Position numbers and translations under genes: made by a program | Origin: Labilithrix sp. | GTDB lineage: Bacteria; Myxococcota_A; Polyangia; Polyangiales; Polyangiaceae | Assembly (NCBI GenBank): GCA_019637155.1 | Contig: JAHBWE010000018.1 | Location: 124,001-188,000 of the forward strand | DNA: 64,000 nt | Direction of reading: 5' to 3' | Part shown: piece by piece, positions 7,887-15,727 of the stretch | How positions within the stretch are numbered: the stretch's first letter is position 1 | Layout of the letters: each line of letters opens with the position of its first letter | Notes under the pieces: model-generated | Databases searched by the model: none | The model's input: the letters and a program-made list of their open reading frames with translations, nothing else | Told to the model about the DNA's origin: nothing

Positions 7887-8062
7887 CGTCTCCACAGACG
7901 ACTGTGTCCGACGCGGAAGGGAAGTTCTTCTTCTTCGTGCCGCTCGGCTCGACGGTGGTGACGAAGGCGACGCCGCCGCCCGACGCGGGGGCGCTCCCGA
8001 TGATCCGCGGCATCGTCGCCCGGTCGCCGAGCCGTCCTCGCGTCTTGCACCCCGTGCGGGCG
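7887..8062 (+). pseudogene. 160-bp internal fragment of the lipoprotein gene at 8649-9536
   Basis: Bases 7887-8046 repeat, with about five differences, the reverse complement of 9041-9200. They encode the same carboxypeptidase-regulatory-like stretch (SPQTTVSDAEG, FFFFVPLGS, PPPDAGALPMIRG). The fragment is joined abruptly to the upstream region of the kinase on one side and to unrelated DNA on the other. The frame closes at TGA 8060-8062. It has no start or signal peptide. Confidence 0.75.
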
Positions 8063-8089
8063 TGACCTTCTGAATCGAGGAGCTTCGAC

Positions 8090-8469
8090 ATGAGTCTCAC
8101 CAGCTACGTCGTCGCGACCGCATGCGGTGACGATGATGTCCCTCGGCCCGACGACGGGGAGCTCCGTGCGCGGAGATCGTGCGGTCGGCCACCTGCCTTT
8201 CCGGAACCACGCCCATCGTCGTCTACGATCAGCAGATCGAGTGCCGAGCTGGCGCGAACTGCGAGAGCAAGGACGGTTGCGACTTCCGGTGCGCGCCTCA
8301 GTGCGGGGTCGAAGGCTCCCACCGCTGCGATGGACGCCGCACCATTGTGGAAAGCCACAATGGCTCGACCGGCGAGGTCTTCATCCGGCCGTTCGCGTTC
8401 CAGGGACTCGCGCGTGGGCCGGGCGGCACCGTCGTCCGAGCCAAACAGTGTCACTACGGCGCAGCTTAG
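8090..8469 (+). pseudogene. Small Cys-rich open frame, apparently frameshifted
   Basis: A good ribosome binding site (GAGGAG, 8077-8082) precedes ATG 8090, but that frame soon loses protein character. From about 8165 a different frame reads EIVRSATCLSGTTPIVVYD, ECRAGANCESKDGCDFRC, APQCGVEGSHRCDG and QGLARGPGGTVVRAKQCHY, with regularly spaced cysteines, and stops at 8467-8469. It looks like a small secreted Cys-rich protein broken by a frameshift. I do not recognise the family. Confidence 0.4.
8342..8363. repeat. 22-nt hairpin with a GTGG...CCAC core
   Basis: CCATTGTGG and CCACAATGG form a perfect 9-bp stem around AAAG. It lies inside the Cys-rich open frame and shares the GTGGNNNNCCAC core with the paired palindromes at 8492, 11407 and 12015. 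Confidence 0.55.
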
Positions 8470-8488
8470 ATGTCGTGCTAGCGCCGAC

Positions 8489-8537
8489 CATCGTGGAGAT
8501 CCACGTGCTGCTCTGGCGTTCATCGTGGGAATTCACG
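8489..8537 (+). repeat. Paired short palindromes, copy 1
   Basis: CGTGGAGATCCACG (8492-8505) and CGTGGGAATTCACG (8524-8537), 32 bp start to start. The block aligns well in inverted orientation with 12015-12060. Translated, it gives DHRGDPRAALAFIV, similar to DYRGDPRTVRAFIV of the transposase remnant, so it may be a transposase shred. Confidence 0.55.
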
Positions 8538-8648
8538 GAGGCGGAGCGGCCCCCGGACCCACGAGGCGCGAGCGCCTTGGCGCTCCCACCGACGAAGGTA
8601 CGACGGGAAGCGACTCGTGGCGCCGCTCGAGCGCGCAGTGGGATCAGG

Positions 8649-9536
8649 TCAGAAGCAGTCCGTCGCCGTTCCGCACTCGAAGTCGTACCAGGTCACGACG
8701 TTGGGCTGGAGCGGGACGGCGGGCGCGTCGCACGGGGTGCAGGGGCCGGCGTCGGCGGGGAGGTGAGGCGTGAAGCTCGCGTTTCCCGGAGGCACGTTGC
8801 CGTAGAGCTGCGTGCTGCCGCCGCCGCCGGCGACGGTCGAGAGCGTGACGTGCGGGGTGTCGTTCTCGTCGAAGGCGACGCCGAAGTCTGGCTCGAGGAC
8901 GGTCTCGCCGTCCTTCATCGTCGCGCTGTAGCCGCCCACCGGCGCGTTGCGGAAGTCGACCTCCACGATCGCCTTCGTCGGGTCGACGGTCAGGCCGAGC
9001 ACGCTCGCTGCCTCGACCTCGTCCAAGCCGAGCAGGTAGTAGACGCGAGGACGGCTCGGCGACCGGGCGACGATGCCGCGGATCATCGGGAGCGCCCCCG
9101 CGTCGGGCGGCGGCGTCACCTTCGTCACCACCGTCGAGCCGAGCGGCACGAAGAAGAAGAAGTTCCCCTCCGCGTCGGACACCGTCGTCTGTGGAGACGG
9201 CGAGAGGACGCTCACCTCGGCGCCCTCGAGGCGACCGTGGAAGTCGACCGCGCCGGAGACGCGCACGAGGACCGGCAAGTCGGCGTCGGCGTCGGCGTCC
9301 GCTCCCGCGTCGCTCGGCCCGGCGTCGCCGGCGTCCTCATCCTCGACAAGAACGTCGGACGGCGCATCGACGCTCGTCGCGCCGTCCGACGTCGATGGCG
9401 TCTGCTGATCCGCGGCTCCAGCCTCCGCCGCCGGAACGTCGGGCGGCGACGCGTCATCATCCGAGCACGCCGCGAGCCATCCGCTCGCCATGAGAGATGC
9501 CACGCCCAGCGCCGCGCCTACCCGCCCTCGCCCCAT
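8649..9536 (-). CDS. Lipoprotein with carboxypeptidase-regulatory-like (CNA-B-like) domain
   Basis: 295 aa from ATG 9536. A TTG nine codons upstream is the alternative, but the ATG opens a standard lipoprotein signal ending GWLAAC. An Asp/Ala-rich linker (about 25-85) leads to a carboxypeptidase-regulatory-like beta sandwich (SGAVDFHGRLEGAEVSV through VPLGSTVVTKV). The C-terminal part has two closely spaced Cys (GPCTPCDAP) and ends with ECGTATDCF. It is probably exposed in the periplasm or on the outer membrane, function unknown. An internal 160-bp piece is duplicated at 7887-8046. Confidence 0.8.
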   Translation of the reverse strand: MGRGRVGAALGVASLMASGWLAACSDDDASPPDVPAAEAGAADQQTPSTSDGATSVDAPSDVLVEDEDAGDAGPSDAGADADADADLPVLVRVSGAVDFHGRLEGAEVSVLSPSPQTTVSDAEGNFFFFVPLGSTVVTKVTPPPDAGALPMIRGIVARSPSRPRVYYLLGLDEVEAASVLGLTVDPTKAIVEVDFRNAPVGGYSATMKDGETVLEPDFGVAFDENDTPHVTLSTVAGGGGSTQLYGNVPPGNASFTPHLPADAGPCTPCDAPAVPLQPNVVTWYDFECGTATDCF

Positions 9537-9603
9537 GGGCGACCATCTATCGCGCGCGGACAAACGAGATCAAGATCCAATTCACGACACGGCCTCGCGA
9601 GAG

Positions 9604-10105
9604 CGCCTTCGCTAGAGGAGCGTCGACCGGTCCTTTGGCCTCGACCGTTGATGGCAGGGGTGAGGTCGGAGGTCAGTGTCGATCGCTCCGTGCAGGAACG
9701 CGTCGACGCACGGGTCGGGACGAGCCTGCGCCAGAAATATCGCCTCGACCGTGTGCTCAGCGTCGGATCGTGCGGCGCCGTCTACGAAGCGACGCACCGG
9801 AACGGGATGCGCGTCGCGGTGAAGGTGCTGCACCCCGAGATCGCCACAGCGAGCGACGCGCGATCTCCCTTCCTCCGCGAAGGGTACATCGCCAATCGGA
9901 TCGACCACGCCGGCGTTGTCCGGATCCTCGACGACGAGACGACGACGCCATCGGCGCTGACGCTCGCGCGTCTCCTCGGCAACGGAAAGCTGGCGCTCGA
10001 AGCGCTCGACGCCGCGCTCGACGGACCGGCGTTCATCGTGTCCGCGGGCGGCACGCCGCGCCGCGCGAACGCGCGCGGCGCGAAGAAGCTCGCGGGCGAC
10101 GGCGA
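9604..10105 (+). pseudogene. Inverted copy of the kinase/LuxR locus with a large internal deletion
   Basis: 9604-9660 repeats the kinase upstream region and start (reverse complement of 7834-7890, three mismatches). From ATG 9651 about 95 kinase codons follow, with few changes (for example G37S and E85D) up to VRILDD. The frame then continues directly into the PAS part of the LuxR gene (TTTPSALTLARLLG, GPAFIVSAGGTP) and loses similarity near 10105. The HRD and DFG motifs and the DNA-binding domain are absent, so this is a non-functional fusion. The deletion joint lies in a GAC/GAG/ACG-rich tract shared by both genes. Confidence 0.85.
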
Positions 10106-10107
10106 CC

Positions 10108-10173
10108 ACTCATGCGTCGCTTCCCTTTCGGGAGGTCGCCCAGCTCGACAAGCTCAAAGGCGCCGCCGAGTAG
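10108..10173 (+). pseudogene. Short 3' gene fragment of unknown origin
   Basis: Directly behind the kinase/LuxR fusion copy another frame reads THASLPFREVAQLDKLKG and AAE before TAG at 10171-10173. It has protein-like composition but no start of its own. It may be the 3' end of a gene cut off by the same rearrangement. No family recognised. Confidence 0.3.
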
Positions 10174-10187
10174 CGCGGGGAGGCTCA

Positions 10188-11378
10188 TCAGTCGAGCAGC
10201 TCGACGGAGGTCAGATCGCCGTTGCCGGGACTGCCCCAGCCGACGAAGAGGCTGCCGGACGGGAGCTCGGCGGCGAAGCCCGGGAAGCGTGCGGTCTGCA
10301 CTTCTCCGACGCGCGAGAGCGCTTGGGTCGTGGGGTCGTAGACGATGACGTCGTTCGTCGCGGTGCCGTCGTAGCCGCCGACGATCGCGACGCGACCGCA
10401 GCGGAGCGGCACGAGTCCCGCGCTGGCGCGCGCCGCGGGGAGCTCTGCCGTGCGCGTCCAGGTGTCGCCGCTCGGCTCGAACACGTCCACGGCATCGACG
10501 TAGGCGCCGGAGGTGCTGCCGCCGACGATGATCGCGCGTCCGTCATCGAGCGCGGCGAGCGCCGCGTTCCAGCGTGGGCTCATGAGCGGCGACGCCGCCG
10601 TGAACTGCTGCGTCTTCGGATCGAAGAGCTCGACGTCTGCGAGCGCACCGGCCGACGTCAACTGCCACCACGCGCTTCCGGCGTAGCCGCCCGCGATGAG
10701 GACGCGTCCGTCCGCGAGACGGACCGCGGTGGCTCCCATCCGCGCGACCTTCATCGGCCCCACTGCGGTGAACTGCCCTGTCGCCGGATCGAAGAGCTCC
10801 GCCGCGTTCGTCGCGACGCTCTGGTGGAGCCCGCCCGCGATCAGCACGCGGCCGTCGGCGAGGAGCGTGGCCGTGTGCATCCGATGCGGCGCGCTCATCG
10901 GCTGCGTGAGCGTGCTCGTCTTGGTGGCGGGATCGTACAGCTCGGCGGATGTCGTCGCGTCCAGCGGCGAGACGTTGCCGCCGGCGACGAGGACCTTGCC
11001 GTTCGGCAGCAGCGTCACGGTATGGTCGCCGCCGCGATTCGCAGCGAGGCTCCCCGCGTCTGCCCAGGTCTCGCTCTCGACATCGAAGGCGTGCACCGCG
11101 CTACCGCCAACGGCGAGAACGCGATCGGAGAGCACCACGCCGAGGTACGGACCGCCGGTCGGGACCGCCGGCGCGCCCCGCGCGGTGAACGAAGCCTTGC
11201 AGACGAGCGGTGCCGCTCCATCGCCGGCGTCTGCGTCTGCATCGGCGCCGACGCCTGCGTCGACGAGACCACTGCTCGGTCCGGGACCAGCATCGCCGGT
11301 GTTCTGCACGGTGTTGATGGTGCAAGCTCCGAGCGCGACGACGATGGCCAGTAGATGCGCGGTCCTCATGACGGCCAT
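10188..11378 (-). CDS. Kelch-repeat lipoprotein
   Basis: 396 aa. A lipoprotein signal ends VALGAC (Cys about 19), an Asp/Ala linker follows, and then about six kelch/galactose-oxidase-like beta-propeller blades with the repeating pattern LxDGRVLIAGG...ELFDPxTxxF (for example TVTLLPNGKVLVAGG, TATLLADGRVLIAGG, AVRLADGRVLIAGG). It is likely an outer-membrane or periplasmic propeller that binds a ligand; no catalytic residues are evident. ATG 11378 has GAGGAA close upstream and ATG 11369 is the alternative. It stands between rearranged segments with no operon partner. Confidence 0.82.
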   Translation of the reverse strand: MAVMRTAHLLAIVVALGACTINTVQNTGDAGPGPSSGLVDAGVGADADADAGDGAAPLVCKASFTARGAPAVPTGGPYLGVVLSDRVLAVGGSAVHAFDVESETWADAGSLAANRGGDHTVTLLPNGKVLVAGGNVSPLDATTSAELYDPATKTSTLTQPMSAPHRMHTATLLADGRVLIAGGLHQSVATNAAELFDPATGQFTAVGPMKVARMGATAVRLADGRVLIAGGYAGSAWWQLTSAGALADVELFDPKTQQFTAASPLMSPRWNAALAALDDGRAIIVGGSTSGAYVDAVDVFEPSGDTWTRTAELPAARASAGLVPLRCGRVAIVGGYDGTATNDVIVYDPTTQALSRVGEVQTARFPGFAAELPSGSLFVGWGSPGNGDLTSVELLD

Positions 11379-11406
11379 CGTTCCTCACGTCGGCGCCCCG
11401 CGGTAT

Positions 11407-11464
11407 CGTGGAGATCCACGGTGTAGCGATGTAGATAATGTGTCGCGTCTCGTGGTTTCCCACG
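11407..11464 (+). repeat. Paired short palindromes, copy 2
   Basis: CGTGGAGATCCACG (11407-11420, identical to the first palindrome of copy 1) and CGTGGTTTCCCACG (11451-11464), 44 bp start to start. They lie upstream of the kelch lipoprotein gene, in the same orientation as copy 1. Confidence 0.55.
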
Positions 11465-11548
11465 GTGGCGTGTAGATGGACACACCGAAGCGGCGCCGCC
11501 CGCGCCACGCGCGCGTGAGAGGCACTGCGGGCAAATGGCGGGCCGCAA

Positions 11549-11590
11549 TTTGACAGGTGGTGACTCGACAAGTGGTGACTTGACGGGGTG
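11549..11590 (+). repeat. 15-bp tandem repeat near the transposase 3' end
   Basis: Two and a half units of GACARGTGGTGACTY (starting about 11550 and 11565, with a partial third unit at about 11580). They lie just beyond the 3' end of the transposase remnant. Such repeats can be transposase binding sites near an element end, but no clean terminal inverted repeat could be fixed by eye. Confidence 0.5.
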
Positions 11591-11596
11591 TAGACC

Positions 11597-12080
11597 TCAT
11601 CGTGACCGGGTTTTGCGTGCAGTACGGGGCGGGCTCTTCGGTTTGAGGGCAATGACGTTGGCGAGCACGGTGATTCCGGCGTGAAATTCGGCTGCGAGGA
11701 GAGCCCTAGCCTCGTCGAAACGATCGCTCGGGTCCCAGCCACCGGGAGTCAGGATGGCCTGTGCGCCGGTGGCGCTCCAGCGCAGTCCGCTTTGCTTAAG
11801 ACGCTGCGTCACGACCGTTTGCATGCGGCCTCGACGACGCCAGAGCCAATCATGAATCCCTGCGACTTCAGTGCTGCGTAGTTCATTCGCGTTCGGTTCT
11901 TGCGGAAGTACTTCACCTCGCGCGCCACGATCTCCTTCCTCGGATGCTTGGTCGCAAGGTGCTTGAGGGCGCGAATGATCTTATCGACGCCGTCGTCCTC
12001 GTCGCGGAGCACCTCGTGGTTTTCCACGATGAACGCTCGAACAGTACGTGGATCTCCACGATAGTCAGCGCGAGCGACGT
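11597..12080 (-). pseudogene. ISKra4-type transposase, C-terminal remnant with frameshift
   Basis: Two overlapping frames on the minus strand form the end of a transposase. The first (to about 11810) reads KIIRALKHLATKHPRKE, KYFRKNRTRMNYAALKSQG and FMIGSGVVEAACK. The second continues TVVTQRLKQSGLRWSATG, QAILTPGGWDPSDRFDEA and ANVIALKPK. This order (RMxYxxLxxxGxxIGSGxVExxCK, then VTQRxKxSGxRW and QAIL) is typical of ISKra4-family transposases. The N-terminal and catalytic parts are missing and a frameshift lies near 11815-11824. Confidence 0.7.
12015..12060 (-). repeat. Paired short palindromes, copy 3 (inverted)
   Basis: CGTGGTTTTCCACG (12015-12028) and CGTGGATCTCCACG (12047-12060), 32 bp start to start, lie inside the transposase remnant. 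In reverse complement the block aligns with copy 1 at 8489-8537, so copies 1 and 3 form an imperfect inverted repeat around a 3.5-kb segment. Confidence 0.55.
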
Positions 12081-12097
12081 GTCTACGCTGCGGCGTA

Positions 12098-12814
12098 ATG
12101 GCCTTGTTCAGCTCTGACGATGATGCGGCTCGGGCGAGGGAGTTGATCGACGAGCTACGCAGCGCCACCGAGAACCTGCGGCATGCCGAGTCCGCTCTCG
12201 AGACCGCGAAACGAGAAGCCATCGATGCGCTGCACGCCGAGCGACAGCGGCTCGAGGAGGCGCGAGGGGAGCTCGAGCGCACACGCGAGCAGGCGATCCA
12301 GTCGGTCGCTGAAGCGCGCACGAAGCTCGAAGCAGCGGAGCGCCAGAGCATCGAGACACTCCGTCACACCTCGCGTGATGCCGTTCATCGCGTCGAGACG
12401 CGCGCCGCCGAGAGCATCGAAGCCGGCGGGCGCGTGCTCGACGAGCGTCGCGCCGCCGCGGAGGAAGCGATTGGGCAGGTCCGCGCGCATGCGCTCGGGA
12501 CGCTGGAGGAGACGGCTGGGAGCATCGTTCATCAATTGCAGGACCGCGGCGAGCAGCTCGCGCACACCTTCCAGACGGCTGCGCAGCACGCAACGGAGCA
12601 TGCCGTCGCGGCCTTGAGCGAAGCGCGCGACCAGATCGCGCATGGGCTCGAGAACGCCAGTCGAGAGATTCACCGCAATCTCGACGAGCACGGGGGATCG
12701 TGGATCGAGCGCGTCCTTCACAGCGCGAACTCGGTGCTGGGAAAGGTCCCCGTCGTCGGCGTGGTGTCGGAGGCGGTCGAGGGCATCGTTCACGAGCTGA
12801 ACAAGAAGGACTGA
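12098..12814 (+). CDS. Coiled-coil protein, first gene of kinase module 2
   Basis: 238 aa, almost wholly alpha-helical. Residues about 5-200 are a continuous heptad-like coiled coil rich in Glu, Arg, Ala and Gln (for example RQRLEEARGELERTREQAI). A Gly/Val-containing C-terminal helix (VLGKVPVVGVVSEAVEGIV) may touch the membrane. There is no signal peptide. It resembles apolipoprotein- or phasin-like helical proteins only in composition. It is followed after 1 bp by a membrane protein and heads a five-gene overlapping operon. No clear ribosome binding site precedes ATG 12098, which lies at the edge of the decayed transposase. Confidence 0.7.
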   Translation: MALFSSDDDAARARELIDELRSATENLRHAESALETAKREAIDALHAERQRLEEARGELERTREQAIQSVAEARTKLEAAERQSIETLRHTSRDAVHRVETRAAESIEAGGRVLDERRAAAEEAIGQVRAHALGTLEETAGSIVHQLQDRGEQLAHTFQTAAQHATEHAVAALSEARDQIAHGLENASREIHRNLDEHGGSWIERVLHSANSVLGKVPVVGVVSEAVEGIVHELNKKD

Positions 12815-12815
12815 G

Positions 12816-13952
12816 GTGTTCGTCCTCGAGCCTATCCCGCCCGTGAGCGCGCTCATGATGGCGCTCCGCATGGCGAAGGTCGCCGAAGGACCCTTGGGCT
12901 CCGACCTGACCGCGCTCGACACGCGCTTGCGGACGACGGCGCTGAAGGATCGCAACGCGTGGCTCGCGCTCTACGTCGACCTCGACGTCTTTGCCGGTCG
13001 CGTGTTGGAGGTGCATGGCGACACCGGCTTCGCAGGCACCGACAGAATCGTGAGCTTGTCGGCGTCGTCGAACCGAGCGAGCGATCTCCAGATCACGAAC
13101 GTGCTTCAGCGCCAGACCTCGGACTGGCAAGCGCGCCTGAGCGAACAGCAGGCGCAGCTCCTCGACAAGTGCAAGCGCGGCGTCGAGGAGCTCCCCGTCG
13201 ATTCGGAGCTCGACGCGACGCGAGGCGAGCGTGTCTTCCGTTTTACGGAGAAGCGGCATGGCGCATTCCTCGCTTGGTTCGAACAAGCCCTGCAGCTCTG
13301 GTTGGAGAACAACGAGACGCTCGTCGCGACACGCGCCAACGATGCTCTAAAGCAAATAGGGATTAGCGACGCCGAGATCGCGCCCCCGTCGCTGACGACA
13401 GGCGCAGTGAAGCGCTGGCAACGCTTCGAACATCGGGTCACGGACCCTGGCCTCCTCGACTCGCTGAGCTCGATGCAGCGATTCGTCATGTCAGGCGTCT
13501 CCGCCGCGACGAGCATCGGCTTCGTTGTTTCTCGAGTCCTCGACAGCGATCCGGCACGGAAGAGCACGGGCGCGCATGTGCTGTCTTGGGCCCTCGGGGC
13601 CACCTTCGTCATCGCGATCATCGTGGGCGTGTACACGCTTCCGAAGCGACGACGACAGGCCCGCGCGCGGCTCGAGGCTCAGGCGCGCGAGGCGCTGGAG
13701 GCCAAGACGCTGAAGGCCATCGCCGACACGCTGTCGCGCACCGCAGAAGCGCAGCGGAACGCGATTAGGAAGCAACTGACCTCGGAAGGGCACCGCCTGT
13801 CGCGTCCGTCCCCGTCGACGACGTCGCCGGAGCCGGTGAAGGCAAGTCCGTCGATTCGTCTTTCACCGCTAGACGTGAAGCGCTTGCGTGGGGAATGGCG
13901 TGAAGCGATCTCCGCGCGGATCGTGGAGCTTCGCGGGGAGCTGGCGTCGTGA
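12816..13952 (+). CDS. Membrane protein with two TM segments, kinase module 2
   Basis: 378 aa from GTG 12816, one base after the upstream stop. Residues 1-215 are a predicted soluble helical domain with a coiled-coil stretch (LQRQTSDWQARLSEQQ). Two hydrophobic segments follow (about 225-243, FVMSGVSAATSIGFVV; about 252-274, VLSWALGATFVIAIIVG), then a basic, helical cytoplasmic-like tail (KRRRQARARLEAQ). No known family recognised. It overlaps the kinase gene start by 4 bp (GTGA), so it is co-translated with the kinase and is a candidate sensor or scaffold for it. Confidence 0.72.
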   Translation: MFVLEPIPPVSALMMALRMAKVAEGPLGSDLTALDTRLRTTALKDRNAWLALYVDLDVFAGRVLEVHGDTGFAGTDRIVSLSASSNRASDLQITNVLQRQTSDWQARLSEQQAQLLDKCKRGVEELPVDSELDATRGERVFRFTEKRHGAFLAWFEQALQLWLENNETLVATRANDALKQIGISDAEIAPPSLTTGAVKRWQRFEHRVTDPGLLDSLSSMQRFVMSGVSAATSIGFVVSRVLDSDPARKSTGAHVLSWALGATFVIAIIVGVYTLPKRRRQARARLEAQAREALEAKTLKAIADTLSRTAEAQRNAIRKQLTSEGHRLSRPSPSTTSPEPVKASPSIRLSPLDVKRLRGEWREAISARIVELRGELAS

Positions 13953-15727
13953 GCGGATCGAGCGACGAGCTCCCCACAGGGACGACCTTGGGCCGGTATC
14001 GCCTCGAGGAGCTGCTCGGTGCGGGAGGGATGGGCGCCGTCTATCGCGCCCGTCACCTCGGAAACGACGATGTCGTCGCGATCAAGGTCTTGCGCCGATC
14101 CATCACCGCCGAGATGGAGGCACGGCAGCGCTTCTTTCGCGAAGGGCCCGCCGCGAACAAGGTGAAGAACCGCGGCACGGTGCGCGTGCTCGATAGCGGT
14201 TGGGACAAGGGGCACGCGTTCCTGGTGATGGATCTGCTCGAGGGAGAGACCGTCGAGCAACGCGCCGTCGCGAATGGCGGAACGCTGCCAGTGGCGGTGG
14301 CGATCGACATCGTCGCTCAGCTCCTCGACGTCCTCGCCTCGGCGCACGCGAACGGGACCGTTCACCGCGACATCAAGCCGGAGAACCTGTTCCTCGAGCA
14401 CGACCTCGTGAAAGTCCTCGACTTCGGCATCGCGCGTGTCGCTGCGCTCGAGGCGAGCATCACGCAGTCGGGTGCGGCGCTCGGTACGCCCGCGTACATG
14501 GCGCCGGAGCAAGCGCAGGGTCGCCTCGAGCTCGTGGGACCCCAGACGGACCTGTGGGCCGCCGGCGCCACGTTGTTTCGCTTGCTGACGGGTCGATACG
14601 TGTACGCCGCCGCGACTCCGCAGCTCGTGCAAGCGGCGGCGGCGACGCAGCCGCCGCCACCCATTCGGACTCTGTGCCCGAAGCTCTCTCGCCAGCTCGC
14701 GGCCGTGATCGATACGGCGCTCGCGCCTTCGCCGCGCGCGCGCTGGGCGGACGCGCTCACGATGCTCGATGAGCTCTGCTCGGTGCCGGAGGCGCCCCCT
14801 CGTCGCCCCAGCCGCGCCATCGGACAACCCACGCCTGCGTCGTCGATGGCGCCGAAGGGGACGCCGGCGACGCCGGCAAGGCCTACAAAGGCAGGACACA
14901 CCTCGCTCGAGAACGTGGTCGCGACGTTCGGAGTGAGGGGAACGACGACGACGATGGGGACGAGTAGCGTCGTCACGCCGGAGCGCGAGCGCAAGCGCCT
15001 CTGGCCCTACGCGACCGCGCTCGGTGTGCTCGCTGTCGTGGGGACAGGCATACTCGTTTGGCAGCGGGCGGGCGCCGGAGCCACGACATCGCCCGCGTCG
15101 TCCGTGTCCTCGGTGGTCGCGAAGGAGAGCCCCCGCGAGGAGCTCCTTCGATTCACGTCGGGGCACCTGAGCACGGATCGCGTGAGGGTCACGATCGACG
15201 GCGAGCCGCGAGGAGAGCTTCATGAGAGCACGACGCCCTTCGCGGTGACTCCGGGCGACCACGAGGTCCGCTTCGAGTGCGAGGGCTACCAGTCGCTCGC
15301 GATTCGCGAGAGATCCGGCGGGCCGGTACGAAGCATTACGCTCCGGCCGGAGTTCGCGCACATCACGGTGACCGCGGATCGCGATGCGCGAGTCGTCGTC
15401 CGCCTGGGTGGGTCGGTGCGGAAGCTCGAAGCGGGAACGCCCATCCGGCTCGGCGACGAGCCGGAGCTCTACGTCATCGTCGAACGTGCGAACTGTGACC
15501 CAGTCGAGCAGAGGATCACCATCGAACGGGGGCGCATTCCAAAGGCAAACATTACGCCTTCTCCGTGCCCGAAGTCGCCTCAGCCTCAGCCGGCGCCATC
15601 TCCGCCGTCAGCTCCAGCCAAGCGCTCGTGCGTGGGGGACGACCGCTTTACCTACTTGGATCCCGCGCATCCGAAACCCGAGGAGCGCGTCACGAGGCCC
15701 GAATGCAAGAACGACTCTGGCAAGTAG
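13949..15727 (+). CDS. Membrane-anchored Ser/Thr protein kinase with PEGA-like tail (module 2)
   Basis: 592 aa. Gly-rich loop GAGGMGAVY at 24-32, ATP-binding Lys K46, HRDIKPEN at 139-146, DFG at 158-160, GTPAYMAPE at 179-187, a Pro/Ala/Thr linker (about 282-350), a TM helix at 351-371 and an extracytoplasmic part with two PEGA-like beta units (about 395-440 and 455-505). A Pro/Ser-rich end holds three Cys. Start GTG 13949 overlaps the previous stop. The 3' end overlaps the next gene by 25 bp, the same arrangement that can be reconstructed for module 1. Likely role: signal input from the envelope to Ser/Thr phosphorylation. Confidence 0.93.
   Translation: MSGSSDELPTGTTLGRYRLEELLGAGGMGAVYRARHLGNDDVVAIKVLRRSITAEMEARQRFFREGPAANKVKNRGTVRVLDSGWDKGHAFLVMDLLEGETVEQRAVANGGTLPVAVAIDIVAQLLDVLASAHANGTVHRDIKPENLFLEHDLVKVLDFGIARVAALEASITQSGAALGTPAYMAPEQAQGRLELVGPQTDLWAAGATLFRLLTGRYVYAAATPQLVQAAAATQPPPPIRTLCPKLSRQLAAVIDTALAPSPRARWADALTMLDELCSVPEAPPRRPSRAIGQPTPASSMAPKGTPATPARPTKAGHTSLENVVATFGVRGTTTTMGTSSVVTPERERKRLWPYATALGVLAVVGTGILVWQRAGAGATTSPASSVSSVVAKESPREELLRFTSGHLSTDRVRVTIDGEPRGELHESTTPFAVTPGDHEVRFECEGYQSLAIRERSGGPVRSITLRPEFAHITVTADRDARVVVRLGGSVRKLEAGTPIRLGDEPELYVIVERANCDPVEQRITIERGRIPKANITPSPCPKSPQPQPAPSPPSAPAKRSCVGDDRFTYLDPAHPKPEERVTRPECKNDSGK

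Noticed and set aside
8127..11354. A very long plus-strand open frame (1075 codons) across 8.1-11.4 kb
   Set aside because: It is a GC-bias shadow: it runs antisense through two real lipoprotein genes with signal peptides, and only 9651-10105 inside it has meaning (the kinase/LuxR fusion copy).
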